A DNA stretch of 64,000 nt from JAXMAR01 sp046350295 (GTDB lineage: Bacteria > Planctomycetota > Planctomycetia > Gemmatales > Gemmataceae): NCBI GenBank assembly GCA_046350295.1, contig JAXMAR010000005.1, positions 62,001 through 126,000 on the forward strand, read 5' to 3'. Positions 60,788-64,000 of the stretch are shown here, in pieces. Both the position numbers and the translations under genes were made by a program. The notes under the pieces are model-generated. The model saw nothing but the letters and a program-made list of their open reading frames with translations. It was not told the origin of the DNA and did not search any database. The number at the start of each line of letters is the position of its first letter. The first letter of the stretch is position 1.

Positions 60788-62305
60788 CTACACCGTCATC
60801 GCCCGCTCATACAGCTCGAGATACGTCTGCGCCGAGCGACGCCACGACCAGTTCTGCCGCATGCCCGCCTGCTGAATCCGGCGCCATTCCTCCGGTCGGT
60901 TGCGGAAGGTGTCGAGCGCCCGCTCGACCGCCTGCTGAAAATGCTCCGCCGAGTAGGGCAGGAAGGAAAAGCCGGTCGCCTTGCCCTGGGCCAGGTTCTC
61001 GGGCGTCGCGTCCGTGACCGTGTCCGCCAGGCCGCCGGTGGCGCGGACGACGGGAACCGTGCCGTACTTGAGACTGTAGAGTTGATTGAGCCCACACGGC
61101 TCGTACTGGCTCGGCATCAGGAAGATGTCGGCGCCGGCTTCGATCTGGTGGGCGAGCTTCTCGTCTTGCTTGAGGGCGACGCCGACTTGCGCCGGGTACT
61201 GTTGGCGGAGGCGAGTGAGCATGTGGTGATACTTGCCGTCCCCTTCGCCGAGGACCGCGAGCTGTGTCCCCTGGCGCAAGAGGTTCTCGGCGATCGCGCT
61301 GACGAGGTCGAGCCCCTTCTGGTCCGCGAGGCGCGAGACGATGCCGAGCAGCGGGACGTCCGGCTTCTGCTCGATGTCGAAGGTCCGCTGGAGCTCCGCC
61401 TTGCAGGCCGCCTTGCCTTCGGCCACGTTGTCCACGGTGTAGGACTTGGAAATGTGGCGGTCGGTCTCCGGGCTCCAGGTCGAGTAGTCGACGCCGTTGA
61501 CGATGCCGGCGAGGCGCGAGCTTCGTTGCAGGAGGATGCCCTGAAGGCCGCAGCCGAAATAGGCGGTCTGGATTTCCTTGGCGTACGTCGGGCTGACGGT
61601 GGTGAGGAAATCGGAGAAGATGAGGCCGCTTTTGAGGAAGTTGATCTTGCCGTAGAACTCCATTTGCTCGGAGTTGAAGAGGCGCCCGGGCAGGCCCAGC
61701 AGCTTCATGTCGATGTGCCAGAAGAGGCCCTGGTAGGCGAGATTGTGGATAGTGAAAAGGCTGCGGATGCGGTTGTACTTGCCGCGGAGCGGGCTGGGCG
61801 TGTGCGGGCGGTAGACCTCCTTGAGGTAAACCGGGGTGATACCCGTTTGCCAGTCGTTGAGATGGAGGACGTCGGGCCAGAACTCCAGGAGGGGCAGCGC
61901 TTCGAGGATGGCGCGGGCGAAGAAGCCGAAGCGAAGGCAGTTGTCGCTGTAGTCAGTCTTGCGGCCGTCGGGCTGGGTGAACTGGTAAATGCCGCGGCCC
62001 AGCTTGGGGTCGTCGCGCTCGAAAAGCTCGGGCTGCTCGATGAGGTAGACGGGGACACCGCCGAGATCGGAGCGGCGAATGCGCGCCTCGTAGGCCTTCT
62101 CCCCCATCTCGAGCTGGAAGGAGAGGCCGGTATCTTCGAGCGGACGGCCCGAATGACGGACGCCGGCATAAAGGGGCATGACGACGGCGCAGTCGACGCC
62201 GAGGCCGGCGAGGGCGATGGGCAGAGCGGCAGCGACGTCGGCGAGACCCCCGGTCTTGGCGAAGCCGGCCACTTCGGAGGCCGCGAAGAGACAACGCAGC
62301 GTCAC
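60788..62305 (-). CDS. glgA: glycogen synthase (ADP-glucose, GT5)
   Basis: A 505-residue GT5 enzyme elongating alpha-1,4-glucan from ADP-glucose. N-terminal K-T-G-G-L-A-D-V-A-A-A-L-P binds ADP-glucose. D-W-Q-T-G near 150, G-L-L-x-S-R-L-A-D-Q-K-G-L-D (here G-I-V-S-R-L-A-D-Q-K-G-L-D), and the C-terminal P-S-Q-Y-E-P-C-G-L-N-Q-L-Y-S-L-K-Y-G-T sugar-binding block are present. I prefer the GTG at 62305, where homology begins (T-L-R-C-L-F-A-A-S-E-V). The ATG at 62371 would translate a dispersed repeat. The gene stands alone, with no glgB, C or P nearby. Confidence 0.93.
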   Translation of the reverse strand: MTLRCLFAASEVAGFAKTGGLADVAAALPIALAGLGVDCAVVMPLYAGVRHSGRPLEDTGLSFQLEMGEKAYEARIRRSDLGGVPVYLIEQPELFERDDPKLGRGIYQFTQPDGRKTDYSDNCLRFGFFARAILEALPLLEFWPDVLHLNDWQTGITPVYLKEVYRPHTPSPLRGKYNRIRSLFTIHNLAYQGLFWHIDMKLLGLPGRLFNSEQMEFYGKINFLKSGLIFSDFLTTVSPTYAKEIQTAYFGCGLQGILLQRSSRLAGIVNGVDYSTWSPETDRHISKSYTVDNVAEGKAACKAELQRTFDIEQKPDVPLLGIVSRLADQKGLDLVSAIAENLLRQGTQLAVLGEGDGKYHHMLTRLRQQYPAQVGVALKQDEKLAHQIEAGADIFLMPSQYEPCGLNQLYSLKYGTVPVVRATGGLADTVTDATPENLAQGKATGFSFLPYSAEHFQQAVERALDTFRNRPEEWRRIQQAGMRQNWSWRRSAQTYLELYERAMTV

Positions 62306-62330
62306 TGGGTTATCCGGATGGAGCTTTGCA

Positions 62331-62370
62331 ACGCCAAACGTGGCTTGGAACGAAAAAGGGGACTGTCCCA
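62331..62370. repeat. dispersed element ending in GGGGACTGTCCC, upstream of glgA
   Basis: TTTGCAACGCCAAACGTGGC followed by AAAAAGGGGACTGTCCC. Related to 1551-1575. Confidence 0.5.
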
Positions 62371-62521
62371 CTCCGGTTCAGCGTAGTGGATCGAGGATGC
62401 CGCGGCAATCAAGACGCCTTCAAACCACACTGGCATAATCCTCCCAGATATCCTATCTTACCATTGATTGGTCCCAGCCCTGGGTTTCGAAGCGTAATCT
62501 CAACGCCAGGAGATCAGCCCC

Positions 62522-62863
62522 ATGTTTGCCGCCACCAAGTGGTTTGCCGGCTCGCTCTTGCTCGCCGCGCTTGTTGTCAGCTCCGCCGGCGACGCCCTCG
62601 CCCTGGGTCGCTGCCGCGATTGCACCCCGCCGTGTCCGCCGCCCCCGCCGCAGCAGATTATCCTGAGCGTGTGCCATCCGTGCACCGGCTGCAAGTACGA
62701 CGTGCCGGTCTGCATCCCGGCCTGCGTGGCCGGCGCCCCCTGCGTTCACTTCGAGCGCACCTTGATCGGCCATGGCCGGACCGTGTTCGACTGGCCGTGC
62801 GGATACCAGGTCGTCATCCGTTATCCGCACAGCGGCGGCTATCGCGTCATCCAGCGCGGTTGA
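62522..62863 (+). CDS. small secreted cysteine-rich protein
   Basis: A 113-residue protein with a signal peptide (W-F-A-G-S-L-L-L-A-A-L-V-V-S-S-A-G, cleavage near A-L-A). The mature part has nine cysteines, including C-R-D-C-T-P-P-C-P-P-P-P-P, C-H-P-C-T-G-C-K-Y-D and C-I-P-A-C-V-A-G-A-P-C, and a C-terminal beta region (Y-Q-V-V-I-R-Y-P-H-S-G-G-Y-R-V-I). Dense Cys pairs suggest disulfide bonding or metal binding outside the cytoplasm. No known family. The reading frame and signal are convincing. Confidence 0.72.
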   Translation: MFAATKWFAGSLLLAALVVSSAGDALALGRCRDCTPPCPPPPPQQIILSVCHPCTGCKYDVPVCIPACVAGAPCVHFERTLIGHGRTVFDWPCGYQVVIRYPHSGGYRVIQRG

Positions 62864-63038
62864 TCGGCTGCGAGGAGCGTCAGCGAAGGACGAGACAGCG
62901 TCTCGTCCTCTTTCATGCGCGGATGGGCTGTTGACTGTGCTGCCGGATGTGCGGTAGCTTCGCAGGGCCTGGCCGCCTTGTCGGCGCCAGGGATTTCGCT
63001 AGGAAAAACGCGATGGAAATTCTCTTTGCGAGGCGCGC

Positions 63039-63926
63039 ATGATCCCCATTGATTTCAGCGGCAAGGTCGCCCTCGTCACCGGCGTGGGCGACAACCAGAG
63101 CTTCGCCTGGTTCATCGCCAAGGCGCTGCAGGCGGCCGGCGCTCGCCTCATCTTCGCCAGCCATCCGCGCATGGTCAACATCGTGCAGATGCTCCTCGAG
63201 AGCGACAAGCCGGATGACGTGGCCGCCCGCAAGCTGCCATTCGTCGGCGGGGAGCTGAAGCCTGAGATGGTGCTCGCCTGCGACGTGCGCTTCGACACCA
63301 TGGACGACGTCGACGAGAAGACGAAGAACGACCGCCGCTTCAACAAGCACGGTGACTTCACCATCAAGGGCATGCTCGAGCAGGTCGCCCCGAAGTACGG
63401 GCACATCGACATGCTGCTGCACAGCGTCGCCTTCTCGGCCGAGATCAAGAAGCGGATGGTGGAGACGAGCCGGGCCGGCTACCTCGAAGCGCTCAGCATC
63501 AGCTCCTACTCGCTGACCGCCCTGGCCCGCGCCTGCGAGCCCTACATGGCGAACCGCCCCGACGGCGCCGGCATCATCGGCCTGTCATACCTCGGCGGCG
63601 CTCGCGTCGTGCCCCATTACGGCGGCGGCATGTCGACGGCCAAGGCGGCGCTCGAGATCGACGCCAAGCAGCTGGCCCACAACCTCGGCTCGAAGGGCAT
63701 CCGCGTCAACATCATCTCGGCCGGACCCTACGCCTCGCGCGCCGCCAGCGCCATCGGCGACATGGACCAGATGATCAACTACGCCGCCCAGCGCTCCCCC
63801 TTGCCGCGCGGCATCACCCCCGAGGAAGTCGCCAACGCCTCCGTCTTCCTGTTCAGCCCGCTCGCCTCCGCCATCAGCGGTCACGTGCTTTACGTCGATT
63901 GCGGCTACAACGTGATGGGCGTGTAA
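63039..63926 (+). CDS. fabI: enoyl-[acyl-carrier-protein] reductase, plant/chlamydia type
   Basis: A 295-residue SDR reducing enoyl-ACP with NADH, the last step of fatty-acid elongation. The cofactor loop is A-L-V-T-G-V-G-D-N-Q-S-F-A-W. A long insertion (about residues 62-118, from K-L-P-F-V-G-G-E-L to the T-I-K-G-M-L-E-Q-V helix) and the active-site region P-H-Y-G-G-G-M-S-T-A-K-A-A-L-E match the plastid and chlamydial enzymes rather than the shorter proteobacterial FabI. The catalytic Tyr and Lys are both present. I-S-A-G-P and the C-terminal V-D-C-G-Y-N close the fold. The gene is followed after 10 bases by a dispersed hairpin. Confidence 0.92.
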   Translation: MIPIDFSGKVALVTGVGDNQSFAWFIAKALQAAGARLIFASHPRMVNIVQMLLESDKPDDVAARKLPFVGGELKPEMVLACDVRFDTMDDVDEKTKNDRRFNKHGDFTIKGMLEQVAPKYGHIDMLLHSVAFSAEIKKRMVETSRAGYLEALSISSYSLTALARACEPYMANRPDGAGIIGLSYLGGARVVPHYGGGMSTAKAALEIDAKQLAHNLGSKGIRVNIISAGPYASRAASAIGDMDQMINYAAQRSPLPRGITPEEVANASVFLFSPLASAISGHVLYVDCGYNVMGV

Positions 63927-63936
63927 ATCCGGGGGT

Positions 63937-63961
63937 AGGTCCGGCGAGCCGAGCCGGACCT
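63937..63961. repeat. dispersed hairpin, loop GAGCCGA, after fabI
   Basis: AGGTCCGGC-GAGCCGA-GCCGGACCT, a perfect 9-bp stem 11 bases past the fabI stop, identical to the reverse complement of 7993-8017 and 42089-42113. It may serve as terminator. Confidence 0.85.
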
Positions 63962-64000
63962 GGTAGCAATGGCGACTCCAGAAAAAGAACCCCGCAACCC

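Noticed and set aside
60454..61017. Plus-strand frame between the ankyrin cluster and glgA
   Set aside because: It overlaps the glgA C-terminus in antisense and is Arg/Pro-rich; the minus strand gives the more protein-like text.
62306..62371. ATG at 62371 as the glgA start
   Set aside because: The extension translates a dispersed repeat; family homology begins at the GTG at 62305.

Overview
The window looks like a chromosomal segment of a Gemmataceae-type planctomycete. The evidence is high GC, DUF1501 and cytochrome/PSD1 proteins, several Ser/Thr kinases fused to WD40 or DUF1080 domains, an ECF sigma factor next to such a kinase, a large secreted repeat protein with a planctomycete-type LExR N-terminal motif, and many short dispersed palindromes. 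I saw no rRNA, tRNA or CRISPR array.

Layout. 0-5 kb: 5' part of a DUF1501 gene, NAD(P)H-hydrate dehydratase, a MarR regulator, a Ser/Thr kinase and a receiver-histidine kinase. 5-10.5 kb: an Rv2578c/PA0069-type radical SAM protein divergent from a TolC-family protein, then frameshifted cinA, cytidine deaminase and a membrane protein. 10.8-19.6 kb: a giant TPR/CsgG-like lipoprotein gene, a histidine kinase, a lipoprotein-like gene, an epimerase and a response regulator, all carrying many frameshifts; this is either a poorly polished stretch or a decayed one. 19.8-30 kb: intact ECF sigma factor, zinc-finger kinase with DUF1080, HAD phosphatase, WD40 kinase, guaB, a secreted protein and gmhB.

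30-38 kb is the accessory region and the most interesting part. It holds a REP-type (RAYT) transposase bounded by perfect inverted repeats and a 1.3-kilo-residue secreted protein built from about 16 G-N-x-x-T-G-D-Y repeats. Downstream is a displaced copy of that protein's last conserved segment joined to a different C-terminal tip, a 5'-truncated second RAYT, a third small core remnant, and small unknown genes directly after each tip. The layout resembles the main-gene plus orphan-cassette organisation of polymorphic (Rhs-like) effectors. I infer this from layout only; no toxin domain is recognised.

38-64 kb: an S9 peptidase, a secreted LolA-like protein, a LytS/LytTR two-component pair separated by hairpin repeats, an XPB-type helicase with two partner genes, a frameshifted DUF1501 gene, an STN-like gene coupled to a large planctomycete cytochrome, an internally duplicated membrane protein, tandem leucine-rich paralogues, an ankyrin protein with a histone-H1-like tail, glycogen synthase, a Cys-rich secreted peptide and a plant/chlamydia-type enoyl-ACP reductase.

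Two genome-scale patterns recur. One is a family of intergenic hairpins with a constant GAGCCGA loop. The other is clusters of one-base frameshifts in otherwise recognisable genes.
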